Positions 16,794-24,983 of a stretch of DNA of 54,809 nt are shown here, in pieces. Origin of the DNA: CAZHGD01 sp964531735 (lineage in GTDB: Bacteria > Armatimonadota > UBA10988); NCBI GenBank assembly GCA_964531735.1, contig CAZHGD010000031.1, forward strand, positions 1-54,809. The letters run 5' to 3'. Under the pieces are notes generated by a model. That model did not search any database. It saw nothing but the letters and a program-made list of their open reading frames with translations, and was not told the origin of the DNA. Both the position numbers and the translations under genes were made by a program. Positions within the stretch are counted from its first letter, which is position 1, and each line of letters begins with the position of its first letter.

Positions 16794-18242
16794 TCACGGT
16801 GCGGCCCGCCGGGCCAACAGGTACAGTTGGCGTTGGCCGCCGGCGAGTGGTCGTTGTGCGACAAGCTCGAAGTGGCGGCAGCACTCCGCTTCGAAGCGCT
16901 CGCGCGTCAGCCACGCGAACAGATGGCCGCGGCCACGCAGCAACTTCTGGAAGTGAGCGTCGGCCGGGTCGACGTACTCGATGAGCAGCCACTGCCGGGT
17001 CAGGTCGGCCGCCAGGTCGAGCACCTGTGACAGAGGAATGCGCTCAGTGACCAGCAGGTGGTGTACCAACGCCAGCATCAAGACCAGATCGGACGACTGC
17101 CTGGCGCGGTCGAGAAACGACCGCTGCTCGCGGTTGTACCAGCCGACAGCGGGCGTCGGCCGGGCGATATCGACAACCAGCGGCAGGACGTCCAGCCGGT
17201 CGGCCTGAGCCTGCCGCCAGGTGGCGCCCACGGCGGCCTCGTCGGAGTCGACGGCGACCACCTGCGCGCCGGCGCGGGCGGCCTGGGCGGACCAGTGGCC
17301 GGTGTTGCACCCGAGGTCGAGCACCTGCTGGGCGCCACAACGCGCCAGGGCTTCGGTGATGAAGCTCTCCTTCGCCGCCCAGGCGTCGGCGGTGTAGCTG
17401 GGCCGGTCGGTCTGGTAGGCCGACCAGACGGAGTGCCGGCCGCCAGTCGGCGCCAGACGGTCGAGGGCGCGCCTGGCGCCGCGCAGGGCGGCGCCGACGA
17501 CGAAGCGCGCTTGCCCGTCATCGCTCAGGCGGCGCGGTTCGTAGAGCGATCCGGCACGTGACTCGGCCTGGCGGTTGAGCGCTGCCGGCAGGCTGGCCAG
17601 TCCGAGGAAGGGCGGCCACAGCCGCCGCCAACGTCCGGCCCAGCGGCAGACGTCCTCCGGCTGCAAGCCATCGCGATAGGCCAGCAGCAACGCCGACAGC
17701 GGCAGACCGAGCCGGCCGGCGGCCAGCAGCGGTAGCGCGAACGTACGGACGAACTGCGCCTGGGCCATCCAGACCGGGTCGCCGGCCGCCCGCCGTTCAA
17801 CTGAGCCCAGGTCGACGAAGACCGGATTCGGCCCGCGGAACAGGACGTTGTACGGCGTGGCGTCCTTGAGCCCCAGGCCCTCCGGCAGCAGCGCCAGCGC
17901 CAAGTCGATGGTCAAGCGTCCGGCGGCGTGGAGCATCTCCGGCGGCCACTCATAGGGATACGAGACGAACGGTAGGCGTTCGTGCTCGACGACCGCGGCC
18001 GCGTCGCGCCAGCAGCCGGCGTCGCTCGGCGACGCGAGCGACGTCCACTCCGTGGCCGCGAGACGGCGGGACGCCACCGCGCGACCGGTCGCCGCCCACT
18101 CCTGCCAGGTGGCGCTGGCCAACGCCGCCTCCAGGTCCGGCAGGCCGGCCTCGTTGAGGATGCGGAGGATGCGACCGTCGACCTCGGTGACCACGCCACT
18201 GGGGTCGCGGAAGGAGGCGCTACTCCGGGTCGGTTGGTTCAC
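16794..18242 (-). CDS. Kinase-like / SAM methyltransferase fusion (NoeA-like)
   Basis: The 482-residue protein has two parts. Residues about 15-200 look like a reduced protein-kinase/aminoglycoside-phosphotransferase fold: GLGLKDATPYNVLF with a catalytic-loop-like D127 and N132, then VFVDLGSVER with a metal-binding-like D144. Residues about 280-480 are a class I methyltransferase: motif I VLDLGCNTGHWS (307-318), acidic VDSD after the second strand (D332), and LMLALVHHLL. The same layout occurs in NoeA-like nodulation-related methyltransferases, and a kinase plus methyltransferase pair (opposite order) caps O-antigen in WbdD. A role in phosphorylating and methylating a surface glycan is an inference. 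The start is the GTG at 18242 with no strong ribosome site, overlapping the small upstream gene by 23 bases, so translation is likely coupled. Confidence 0.85.
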   Translation of the reverse strand: MNQPTRSSASFRDPSGVVTEVDGRILRILNEAGLPDLEAALASATWQEWAATGRAVASRRLAATEWTSLASPSDAGCWRDAAAVVEHERLPFVSYPYEWPPEMLHAAGRLTIDLALALLPEGLGLKDATPYNVLFRGPNPVFVDLGSVERRAAGDPVWMAQAQFVRTFALPLLAAGRLGLPLSALLLAYRDGLQPEDVCRWAGRWRRLWPPFLGLASLPAALNRQAESRAGSLYEPRRLSDDGQARFVVGAALRGARRALDRLAPTGGRHSVWSAYQTDRPSYTADAWAAKESFITEALARCGAQQVLDLGCNTGHWSAQAARAGAQVVAVDSDEAAVGATWRQAQADRLDVLPLVVDIARPTPAVGWYNREQRSFLDRARQSSDLVLMLALVHHLLVTERIPLSQVLDLAADLTRQWLLIEYVDPADAHFQKLLRGRGHLFAWLTRERFEAECCRHFELVAQRPLAGGQRQLYLLARRAAP

Positions 18243-18480
18243 GACGCGTCCGATGCCTGAAGGCTGACCACCAGCGAGTGACTTGGTAGACCAGACCCGC
18301 CAGACCGGCCAGCAGAAGCTGCCAGAGCAGCGGGCCGGCTCCGGGATCGATGTAGGCCTGTGCGGCCGACGGCAGCGCCACCAACGCGACTAGCCCAACC
18401 CAGACCGTGCGTCGCGCCATGGCCCGCCAGGCGCCGCCGATCCCGGCACGGTATGCATGACCACCTACTGCAACTGCCAT
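18220..18480 (-). CDS. Small membrane protein with YIDPG motif
   Basis: This 86-residue protein has a signal-peptide-like segment (VWVGLVALVALPSAAQA) followed directly by YIDPGAGPLLWQLLLAGLAGLVYQ, a single membrane helix, and a basic tail (RHRTRRE). I recall similar short proteins with YIDPGxGS/P next to sulfatase-fold or methyltransferase genes; no function is known to me. I prefer the ATG at 18480 because GAGAGG lies about six bases before it; the ATG at 18420 would give a more standard signal peptide (66 residues) but lacks a ribosome site. Its 3' end overlaps the GTG start of the kinase-methyltransferase gene. A strong promoter candidate at 18556-18584 makes it the first gene of a three-gene operon. 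Confidence 0.72.
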   Translation of the reverse strand: MAVAVGGHAYRAGIGGAWRAMARRTVWVGLVALVALPSAAQAYIDPGAGPLLWQLLLAGLAGLVYQVTRWWSAFRHRTRREPTDPE

Positions 18481-18555
18481 TGGCATCCTCTCGACCCACG
18501 TCCGCTTGGCGCTCGGCCATCTCGTGGTCAGCGTCTGCCCGGCAACCCAGTCCCC

Positions 18556-18584
18556 ATTGTCTGGAGGTCACCGGGCCATGTCAA
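18556..18584 (-). promoter_or_regulatory. Sigma70-type promoter of the 18480-15137 operon
   Basis: On the minus strand a perfect TTGACA (18584-18579) is followed after 17 bases by GACAAT (18561-18556), four of six matches. The predicted start near 18549 gives a leader of about 70 bases before the ATG at 18480. Confidence 0.6.
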
Positions 18585-18625
18585 GCTGCGTTCACCGACC
18601 GTAGGGCAGAGGAGTCCGGTAGCCC

Positions 18626-20632
18626 TCACTCGGTCGCGACGGCGTCTTCGGCGCGCAGCCGGGCGAGCGTGGCCAGACCGGCCTCGCGACCGGGACCGGA
18701 CGCCGGCAGGCGCCGGACCAGCGCGTACGCGCGGAAGAAGCGTCCCATGCGGCGTTGCACGCGTTCGAGGTGGCGTACGGTGACCACCTGGGCGTCCAGC
18801 AGGGCCACCGGCGAGAGGCGGTCGGCGCCGCGGTACCAGTGCTCGGTCGCCGCCCGCTGGTCGGGCCGGATCACGGCGCGAGCTGTGGCCAGGTGCGCGA
18901 GCGCCGCCGCGTAGAGCTCGGCCGCCTGGGTCAGGGCCGGACCCAACTCGGTGGCGCGCGCCAGGTCGTCGCGATGGGGCGCCAGATCGGTGCCGCCGAA
19001 CGGCTTGGCCGGTTCGCCACCGCTGAGCTTGACGGCCTGCAGAGCGTCGACGGTCAGCGGGCAGGACAAGGTCGGTCCAGCCCATCCAGGCCGCAGGTGG
19101 TGCCAGTACCAGGCATGGTCCGACTGGATCTGCTGAGCGCCCTCGATCGCCTGCCACGAGGCGACGATGTGCGGCGCCGCCGCGGCGCCGAACCGCACCG
19201 CGGCGATCTGGGCCACGGCCTCGTCGAGGCGCAGCGCCGGCAACGAGTCCGGCTCGAAGCACAGACGCCGGAGCGCCAGCGCGTTGGCCTGAACCTGTTC
19301 GGCCTGGGTGCCCCACTGGTCGAAGAACCCGTCGACGCCGAGCGCTTGCCAGCGGCGCAGCTTCGCCGCCAGGCCGCACGGGAAGTCGAACACCGCCGAC
19401 TGCGGGAAGACCAGGTCATCGCCCCAGAACAGGATGTCGTAGCCCAGGAACCGCTGGCTGTGCGCGCGGGTCACCTCGCGGCTGCGCCGCAGGTCGTCGG
19501 TCAGTTTGCGGTCGAACGACCAGGCTTCGGCGTCGGGCAGGTTGGCCAGACCACAACCGTCGGGCAGCGCGGCTTGGCCGGCCAGGAACTCCGGGTCGCC
19601 ACGGAACTGCCAACTCCAGCCGACGAAGTGCGCGGTGAAGTCGTCGCGCACGCGCCGGCCCTCGGTGGCGAGCAGCGCCAGCAGCCGGTGGTACTGCCGC
19701 AGTCGTGACACCCCGGCGTGGCGCGGGCAGCGCGTCGGGTCACAGAGCTCGCCGCTGGAGTCGAGGGTGAACACGAGGACCATGGCCAACTGCGGGAAGT
19801 CGGTGAGGAGCCGGCGCACCATGCCGCGGTAGGCCTGTTCGACCAGCGGGTGCGCCAGGCACAACACCTGGCCCTCGTAGGTGCCGGAGTCGGCGAGGCA
19901 CTCGGCGGGGAAGCGAGTCAGGAACGCCTGTCGCTGCGGCTCGGGCACCCAGGGGCCGCCCTGGCAGGGCAGCTCACAGAGCCACAGCGCGGCGTCGAGG
20001 CCGAACTCGGCGCACCAGCCGAGGTAACGCGACAGCGCGGCTCGGTTGGCCTGCAGGGCCTTGGCCTCGATGGCCTGCGGGAACTCGGGGCAGGGCACGA
20101 AGCTGAACAGCGTCTTCTCAGCCATCCAGTCGTGGGTCAGGTGGGCCACGTTGCCGCCGCAGCGCGCGATGAACGCGAAGTCGTCCTCGCGGTAACCGTG
20201 GAAGCCGCCACGCGCACGCGGGTGCAGCAGGCGCCAGCGCGGCCAGGGCTGCCACGAGCGGTGGAAGTCCCTCGGCACGCCGCCATGCCAGACGAGCAGG
20301 TCCTCGACCTCGTGAGCGCCATACAGCGCCGCCCGCGGCGTCGCACCGTTGACGACCACCGCGCCGTCGACCACGGCGACCTCGAACGCGTCGGGCGGGC
20401 TGTCTGCGGCGCTGATGGTCAGGAGGCCGGCCTCGTCTAGCCGGGCCAGTGCGGGGTGGTCGCGCGTGGTGCCGATGAGCACGCTGCCGGGCTGTGGTGG
20501 GCCGGTGCCCACCAGGCCGACCTCGCGCTGCCGCAAGTCGGTCAGCACCCGCCGCAGCGACGCGGCGGCCCGGACCAGCGGTCGGACGTCGTCCGCGGCG
20601 CTGATGAGACGGAGGTCGGCCGGCGTCAGCAT
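18626..20632 (-). CDS. Putative intracellular glycoside hydrolase with GH20/GH67-type N-terminal domain
   Basis: The 668-residue protein lacks a signal peptide. Residues about 30-125 (GSVLIGTTRDHPALARL ... FEVAVVDGAVVVNGATPRAALYGAHEVEDLL) have the pattern of the zincin-like N-terminal domain that precedes the barrel in GH20, GH67 and GH84 enzymes. The barrel-like part begins near RGGFHGYREDDFAFIARCGG and contains LVFTLDSSGELCDPTRCP and GYDILFWGDDLVFP. A helical C-terminal region (about 530-668) resembles the all-helical end of such enzymes. Candidate catalytic acids are the D and E in TLDSSGELCD, but this is not established. The ATG at 20632 overlaps the sulfatase stop by seven bases, so the two are coupled and probably process the same sulfated glycan. 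The substrate is unknown. Confidence 0.75.
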   Translation of the reverse strand: MLTPADLRLISAADDVRPLVRAAASLRRVLTDLRQREVGLVGTGPPQPGSVLIGTTRDHPALARLDEAGLLTISAADSPPDAFEVAVVDGAVVVNGATPRAALYGAHEVEDLLVWHGGVPRDFHRSWQPWPRWRLLHPRARGGFHGYREDDFAFIARCGGNVAHLTHDWMAEKTLFSFVPCPEFPQAIEAKALQANRAALSRYLGWCAEFGLDAALWLCELPCQGGPWVPEPQRQAFLTRFPAECLADSGTYEGQVLCLAHPLVEQAYRGMVRRLLTDFPQLAMVLVFTLDSSGELCDPTRCPRHAGVSRLRQYHRLLALLATEGRRVRDDFTAHFVGWSWQFRGDPEFLAGQAALPDGCGLANLPDAEAWSFDRKLTDDLRRSREVTRAHSQRFLGYDILFWGDDLVFPQSAVFDFPCGLAAKLRRWQALGVDGFFDQWGTQAEQVQANALALRRLCFEPDSLPALRLDEAVAQIAAVRFGAAAAPHIVASWQAIEGAQQIQSDHAWYWHHLRPGWAGPTLSCPLTVDALQAVKLSGGEPAKPFGGTDLAPHRDDLARATELGPALTQAAELYAAALAHLATARAVIRPDQRAATEHWYRGADRLSPVALLDAQVVTVRHLERVQRRMGRFFRAYALVRRLPASGPGREAGLATLARLRAEDAVATE

Positions 20633-22107
20633 GGCGAGGCCAGTCCCAGTCGCTGGTACTGCTCCGGCGGTGCGTCGCAGTCCTGCATCAGGCGCACCAG
20701 ATGCGCGGTCATGACCGCCTCGACGGCGGCGTCGTCGACGGTCTGCGACTGCTGTGGGTCGTGGCGTACGTCGTAGAGACGGGTGCCGTGGTGGAACGCG
20801 CGGGCCCAGTCGCCGCGCGCCGGCGTGCGCATGGTGCGGGCGCCCTTGGTGAAGCGGAAGGGCTCGGCCAGCGTGACCTCCGCGAAGCGCGCCGGCCCCC
20901 ACAGATCGCGCATGTCGGTGGGCATCAGCGTGTAGTTGCAGAGCGGCCCGTTGTCCGCGCTGGCCGGCGCGCGCATGTAGACCCAGTCGCCATCGGTGAC
21001 GTTGACATGCCCGCCGTGCAGGCCGAACAGGGCGGCTTCGCGCACTGGGGTGTCGCGCGCCACCGTGTCGGCCAGGTCCTGGCCCAGCATGTCGGGCGTC
21101 GGCTCCTGGCCGAAGTAGCGCAGCAAGGTCGGGGCGAGGTCGAGCGATGGTTGCACCAGGGCCTGCCGGCGCTCGCCCGCCGCGCCGCAGCGCGGGTCCC
21201 AGACGAAGAACGGCGTGTGGGCGATCTCCTGGTAGAACGGCAGCCAGCACTTGGCCCAGCAGCCGTGCTCACCCAGCGCGAAGCCGTGGTCGGTCCAGAC
21301 GAGCAGCATGGTGTCGTCCCAGAGGCCATGGCGGTCGAAGGCGTCGAGCACGTCGCCCAGCTTGGCGTCGCACATGCTCAGTAGCGCGGCGTACTGGTAG
21401 CGCAGGTGCTGGACTTCCTCGGGTGTCTCGGTCACCTGGCGGTAGGCCGGCCAGTCGAAGTGGGCGCCGTGGTAGTCGTGCGGATACAGGTCCTGGTAGT
21501 GCCGCTGGGTGAAGTAGGGCTCGTGCGGGTCGAAGGTCTCGATCTGCACGAACCAGCCGTCCTGAGCGTGGTTGCGCTCGAGGAAGTCGATGCCGGCGGT
21601 GAAGGTCTGGCTCTGGGGCTGCAACTCCTCGCGGCCCATGAACTGCCGGTTGACCCAGTCCTGGCGCGTCCAGTAGCCGCCGTCCTGGCGTCCGACCACC
21701 GCGTCGGGCATTGGCGGGTCGGCCACTTGGCCCATCCACGGGTCGCCTTCCTGGCCGCGGAGGAACTGCCAGGTGCTGTACTGGCAGTGGTAGGTCGCGT
21801 CGCCCGCTTCCCAGTAGTGGTAGTGGTCGCTGAGCAGGTGGCTGCTGACTCCGGCCTCGTGCAGCAGGCGCGGCATGGAGTCGTCGAAGGGCTCCAGCGG
21901 GCCCCACGAGCGGTGCAGGAAGTTCGGGCGCCCGGTGTGCAGTTCGCGGCGGGCCGGCATGCACGGCATGGAGCAGACGTAGCTGCGATCGAACGTCACC
22001 GCCCGCTGGGCCAGCCGCTGGAAGTTCGGCGCCCAGGTCCACTCGCAGCCGTAAGGCGGCAGGAAGTGCCGATTGAGCGAGTCGAACATCAGCATGACGG
22101 CCTTCAT
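20626..22107 (-). CDS. Sulfatase (formylglycine-dependent type I)
   Basis: The 493-residue enzyme has the type I sulfatase signature C49-M-P-A-R, where the cysteine is converted to formylglycine by a maturase, and is followed by RELHTGR. Calcium-site residues are seen in VMLMFDSLNR (D9) and in LVWTDHGFALGEHG. The C-terminal LYDVRHDPQQSQ is typical of the family. There is no signal peptide, so the enzyme is predicted to be cytoplasmic, unlike most planctomycete sulfatases. It hydrolyses a sulfate ester of a sugar or similar substrate. Start: ATG at 22107 with GGAGG about nine bases upstream. The gene overlaps the glycoside-hydrolase-like gene downstream and is divergent from the paired membrane proteins at 22238. 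No formylglycine-generating enzyme is in the window. Confidence 0.93.
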   Translation of the reverse strand: MKAVMLMFDSLNRHFLPPYGCEWTWAPNFQRLAQRAVTFDRSYVCSMPCMPARRELHTGRPNFLHRSWGPLEPFDDSMPRLLHEAGVSSHLLSDHYHYWEAGDATYHCQYSTWQFLRGQEGDPWMGQVADPPMPDAVVGRQDGGYWTRQDWVNRQFMGREELQPQSQTFTAGIDFLERNHAQDGWFVQIETFDPHEPYFTQRHYQDLYPHDYHGAHFDWPAYRQVTETPEEVQHLRYQYAALLSMCDAKLGDVLDAFDRHGLWDDTMLLVWTDHGFALGEHGCWAKCWLPFYQEIAHTPFFVWDPRCGAAGERRQALVQPSLDLAPTLLRYFGQEPTPDMLGQDLADTVARDTPVREAALFGLHGGHVNVTDGDWVYMRAPASADNGPLCNYTLMPTDMRDLWGPARFAEVTLAEPFRFTKGARTMRTPARGDWARAFHHGTRLYDVRHDPQQSQTVDDAAVEAVMTAHLVRLMQDCDAPPEQYQRLGLASPC

Positions 22108-22152
22108 CAGCGCGCCTCCGTAAGTGGTGTTCTGCGGTGACGGCAGGTTTCC

Positions 22153-22180
22153 TATGTCATTTGGCGGGGCAAGTATGTCA
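22153..22180. repeat. Two direct TATGTCA repeats in a divergent promoter region
   Basis: TATGTCA occurs at 22153-22159 and 22174-22180, exactly 21 bases apart, in the 130-base gap between the divergent sulfatase and membrane-protein genes. The spacing equals two helical turns, as in sites for a dimeric regulator. No clear promoter hexamers were seen with them. Confidence 0.35.
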
Positions 22181-22237
22181 CCGTGGGAGCGGCGTGCAGG
22201 CTGGCGGTCGGTGCGCCTGCTGGTGGGAGCAAGGGTC

Positions 22238-22996
22238 ATGGGGCATTGGCTGCGCGAACTGGACGAACTGCTGCGAGGCCGGCGGACGACGCTCGAACTG
22301 CTGCGCGCCGGCACGAGCCACCTCGATCTCAGAGCCTTGGTCGGTGTCTCGCTGGTCTTGGCCGTGCTCTACGGCGAGTGCATGGGCTGTCCGAGCCTGG
22401 TGAACCGCGCCCATCCGCAGTACCTGCAGATGGTCTCCTCGGGCCTGAAGGTGCCGGCGCTGTTCTTCCTCACGCTCGTGGTGACGTTTCCCTCGCTGTA
22501 TGTCTTCACCGCCTTGCTGGGTGTGCCGCTGCGGCCACTCGACACCTTGCGGGTCGTCGTCTCGGCGCTCGCCGTCAACATTGCCGTTCTGGCGTCGTTC
22601 GGGCTGATCACCCTGTTCTTCACGTTCTGCACCAGCAGCTACGTGTTCATGGTGCTCCTCAACTTCGCCTTCTTCGCCACCAGCGGGCTGATCGGGCTCG
22701 GCTTCCTGGTCAAGGTGCTCGATCGCATCGAGGCCGCCACGGCGCCGGCGCCGCCTGGCGCCGACGAGTCGGTGGAGGCGGCCGGCGTGGTGCCGGCAGA
22801 GGCAGCCCACGAGACCGCGGCCCGGCGTGTGTTCCAGATCTGGCTGCTGCTGTATGCCCTCGTCGGCGCTCAGATGGGCTGGATTCTGCGCCCCTTCATC
22901 GGCGCCCCGAACCTGCCGTTCGCCTGGTTCCGGGTCCGCGAGTCGAACGTCTTCGTCGCGGTGTGGGAGGCGCTGAGCCGCCTGCTCGGCCTGTGA
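22238..22996 (+). CDS. Multi-pass membrane protein, first of a tandem paralogous pair
   Basis: The 252-residue protein has about five membrane segments (VGVSLVLAVLYGECMG, VPALFFLTLVVTFPSLYVFT, VVSALAVNIAVLASFGLITL, VFMVLLNFAFFATSGLIG, IWLLLYALVGAQMGWIL). It shares with its neighbour the stretches QMVSSGLKVP and YALVGAQMGWILRPFIGAP, followed by NLP. A charged, Ala/Pro-rich loop (about 185-210) is unique to this copy. I do not recognise a function; similar planctomycete proteins exist without experimental role as far as I know. I chose the ATG at 22238 (GGGAG upstream) because the encoded MGHWLRELDELLRG matches the N-terminus of the paralogue; upstream in-frame starts lack ribosome sites. The stop overlaps the next start (TGATG). 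Confidence 0.8.
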   Translation: MGHWLRELDELLRGRRTTLELLRAGTSHLDLRALVGVSLVLAVLYGECMGCPSLVNRAHPQYLQMVSSGLKVPALFFLTLVVTFPSLYVFTALLGVPLRPLDTLRVVVSALAVNIAVLASFGLITLFFTFCTSSYVFMVLLNFAFFATSGLIGLGFLVKVLDRIEAATAPAPPGADESVEAAGVVPAEAAHETAARRVFQIWLLLYALVGAQMGWILRPFIGAPNLPFAWFRVRESNVFVAVWEALSRLLGL

Positions 22997-23679
22997 TGCG
23001 CGCGCTCTGCCACGAGATCGACGACTTCCTGCGCGGGGTTGGCCGGTTCGCCGTCGGCGCGCCGGCTCGCCGGCGCCTGGGCTGGCTGCTGCTGCTGGTG
23101 GCCGTCTGCGGCACGGCCTATGGCGTGGCGATGGGCACGTTCAGCGGCCTTGGTCCGGGCCGGTGGTTGCAGTTGGTCTACTCCGGCGTCAAGGTGCCGC
23201 TCCTGATGTTGGTCACGTTCGGTCTCTGCCTGCCGACGTTCTTCGTGCTGAACACGGTCAGCGGCTTGCGTGACGACTTCGGCCAGGCGGTGAGTGCCGT
23301 GGCGGCGACGCAGGCTGGCAGCGCGGTGGTGCTGGCCGGCTTGTCGCCCGTGACCCTGTGGTTCTACGCCTCCTGCGGTAGCTACCAGGCGGTGCTGCTG
23401 TTCAACCTCGGCATGTTCGCCGTGGCCTGGGTGGCAGCCCAGCGCATCGTGTCCCGCTACTACGCGCCGCTCGTGGCCCAGCGCGCGGGCCACCGGCGCC
23501 TGCTGCGCGTCTGGTTCGTGCTGTACGGTTTCGTCGGCATCCAGATGGCCTGGCTGCTGCGACCGTTCGTGGGCGCGCCGAACCTGCCGGTGACCTTCTT
23601 CCGCGAGGGCGCCTGGGGCAACGCCTATGTGGTCGTGGCCTCATTGCTGGCTTCGGTCTGGCGACAGATGCAGCACTGA
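22996..23679 (+). CDS. Multi-pass membrane protein, second of the tandem pair
   Basis: The 227-residue protein is a diverged copy of the upstream gene: MRALCHEIDDFLRG at the N-terminus, LQLVYSGVKVPLLMLVTFG, YASCGSYQAVLLFNLG and the closing YGFVGIQMAWLLRPFVGAP then NLPVTFFREG. About five membrane helices are predicted by eye. The conserved cysteine before the S-Y pair (FCTSSY in the first copy, SCGSY here) may be functional. Its ATG shares one base with the preceding TGA, so the two are translationally coupled and probably form one complex. No function is assigned. About 120 bases without recognised genes follow before the Gfo/Idh/MocA gene. Confidence 0.8.
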   Translation: MRALCHEIDDFLRGVGRFAVGAPARRRLGWLLLLVAVCGTAYGVAMGTFSGLGPGRWLQLVYSGVKVPLLMLVTFGLCLPTFFVLNTVSGLRDDFGQAVSAVAATQAGSAVVLAGLSPVTLWFYASCGSYQAVLLFNLGMFAVAWVAAQRIVSRYYAPLVAQRAGHRRLLRVWFVLYGFVGIQMAWLLRPFVGAPNLPVTFFREGAWGNAYVVVASLLASVWRQMQH

Positions 23680-23800
23680 GGCGCCCCGCGCCACTGGCGG
23701 CAGCATCCGTTACTGCTCGGCTCCAGGAGGGATCCGGCCTTGGTGACGAACCACTGCTGGCGACAGCCAACCGGCTAAGCAACCACAGGAAGGCACATCG

Positions 23801-24904
23801 ATGGGCAAGGAAATCCGCCTCGGGATCATCGGGGTCGGGCAGATCGGCAAGCACCACCTGAACACCTACGCGCAGATTCCGGACGCGAAGATGGTGGCCG
23901 CGGCCGACGTGAACGAAGCCGAAGTGACCAAGGTCGCCGAGCAGTTCAAGATTGAGCACACCTACACCGACTACCGCAAGCTGCTGGAACGCGACGACCT
24001 CGATGCCGTCGACGTCTGCCTGCACAACAACTTCCATGCGCCGATCACCATCGCGGCGCTGAAGGCGGGCAAGCACGTCTACTGCGAAAAGCCGATGGCC
24101 GGCACCTACATCGACGCCTGCCACATGCTGGAGACCGCCGAGAGCACCGGTCAGAAGCTGCACATCCAGTTGTCGACGCTGTACAGCAAGGAGCACAAGG
24201 CGGCCAAGCACCTGATCGACAGCGGCGCCCTCGGCCAGCTCTACTACGCACGCTCGTTCGGCTTCCGCCGCCGCGGCCGGCCGTACGTGGACGGCTACGG
24301 CACGCCGACCTTCGTCCAGAAGCAGAACTCCGCCGGTGGCGCGCTCTACGACATGGGCGTCTACCACATCGCTCAGGTGCTGCACCTGCTGGGCAATCCC
24401 GACGTCCTGACCATCAGCGGCGCCACCCATCAGGCCGTCGAGATGTACGCCAAGCAGCGGCAGGACTCCGGCTACAACGTGGAGGAGCTCGGCCTCGGCT
24501 TCGCCCGCCTGGCCGGCGGCATCACGTTCAGCCTCGAAGAGAGCTGGGCACTGCACTTCGACGGCAGTGAATCCTCGCGGATCCACGGCTCCGAGGGCGG
24601 GCTGAAGCTGTCGCCGCTGACCTTCTACAGCTTCGTCAACGACGTCGAAGCCAGCGCCAGCCTGGACGCCGGCGGCCCCGACTTCCGCTGGCATCGCTGG
24701 CGCGAGGACTACGACGCCTACGACGGTTCGCAGCAGCACTGGGTCGCCGCGCTGCAGGGCCGCGTGGAACTGCTGCCCACCGCCAAGGTGGCGCTGAACA
24801 CCATGCTGATCAGCGAAGGCATCTACCAGTCGCAGGAGCTGGGCCGCGAGGTGACCGCGGCCGAGGTCCGCGAGCGCTCCAAGTCCACGGCGCTCAAGGT
24901 CTAG
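23801..24904 (+). CDS. Gfo/Idh/MocA-family oxidoreductase
   Basis: The 367-residue NAD(P)-dependent sugar dehydrogenase has an N-terminal Rossmann fold (LGIIGVGQIGKHHL, residues 7-20), acidic AAADVNE at the end of the second strand, the family's EKP motif in HVYCEKPMAG, and the C-terminal beta-sheet domain with GGALYDMGVYHIAQVLHLLG, whose DMGVYH carries the usual catalytic Asp/His region. Members oxidise or reduce sugars, inositols or their derivatives; the substrate here is unknown. Some make 3-keto sugars that DUF1080 proteins cleave, and a DUF1080 gene is present at 6465. Start: ATG at 23801 after AGGAAGG. A hairpin follows the stop, so it may be monocistronic or end the 22238 transcript. 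Confidence 0.93.
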   Translation: MGKEIRLGIIGVGQIGKHHLNTYAQIPDAKMVAAADVNEAEVTKVAEQFKIEHTYTDYRKLLERDDLDAVDVCLHNNFHAPITIAALKAGKHVYCEKPMAGTYIDACHMLETAESTGQKLHIQLSTLYSKEHKAAKHLIDSGALGQLYYARSFGFRRRGRPYVDGYGTPTFVQKQNSAGGALYDMGVYHIAQVLHLLGNPDVLTISGATHQAVEMYAKQRQDSGYNVEELGLGFARLAGGITFSLEESWALHFDGSESSRIHGSEGGLKLSPLTFYSFVNDVEASASLDAGGPDFRWHRWREDYDAYDGSQQHWVAALQGRVELLPTAKVALNTMLISEGIYQSQELGREVTAAEVRERSKSTALKV

Positions 24905-24911
24905 ATCCATC

Positions 24912-24948
24912 CGACACCCGCCTGGTCCTCGCGGCCAGGCGGGTGTCG
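24912..24948 (+). terminator. Hairpin terminator after the Gfo/Idh/MocA gene
   Basis: A perfect 14-bp stem (24912-24925 with 24935-24948) with a 9-base loop lies seven bases after the stop codon and is followed by CTTTGGTT, a short T-containing tail. Confidence 0.7.
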
Positions 24949-24983
24949 CTTTGGTTCGTGCACGGTCAGCCTGGAGGAGCCCG

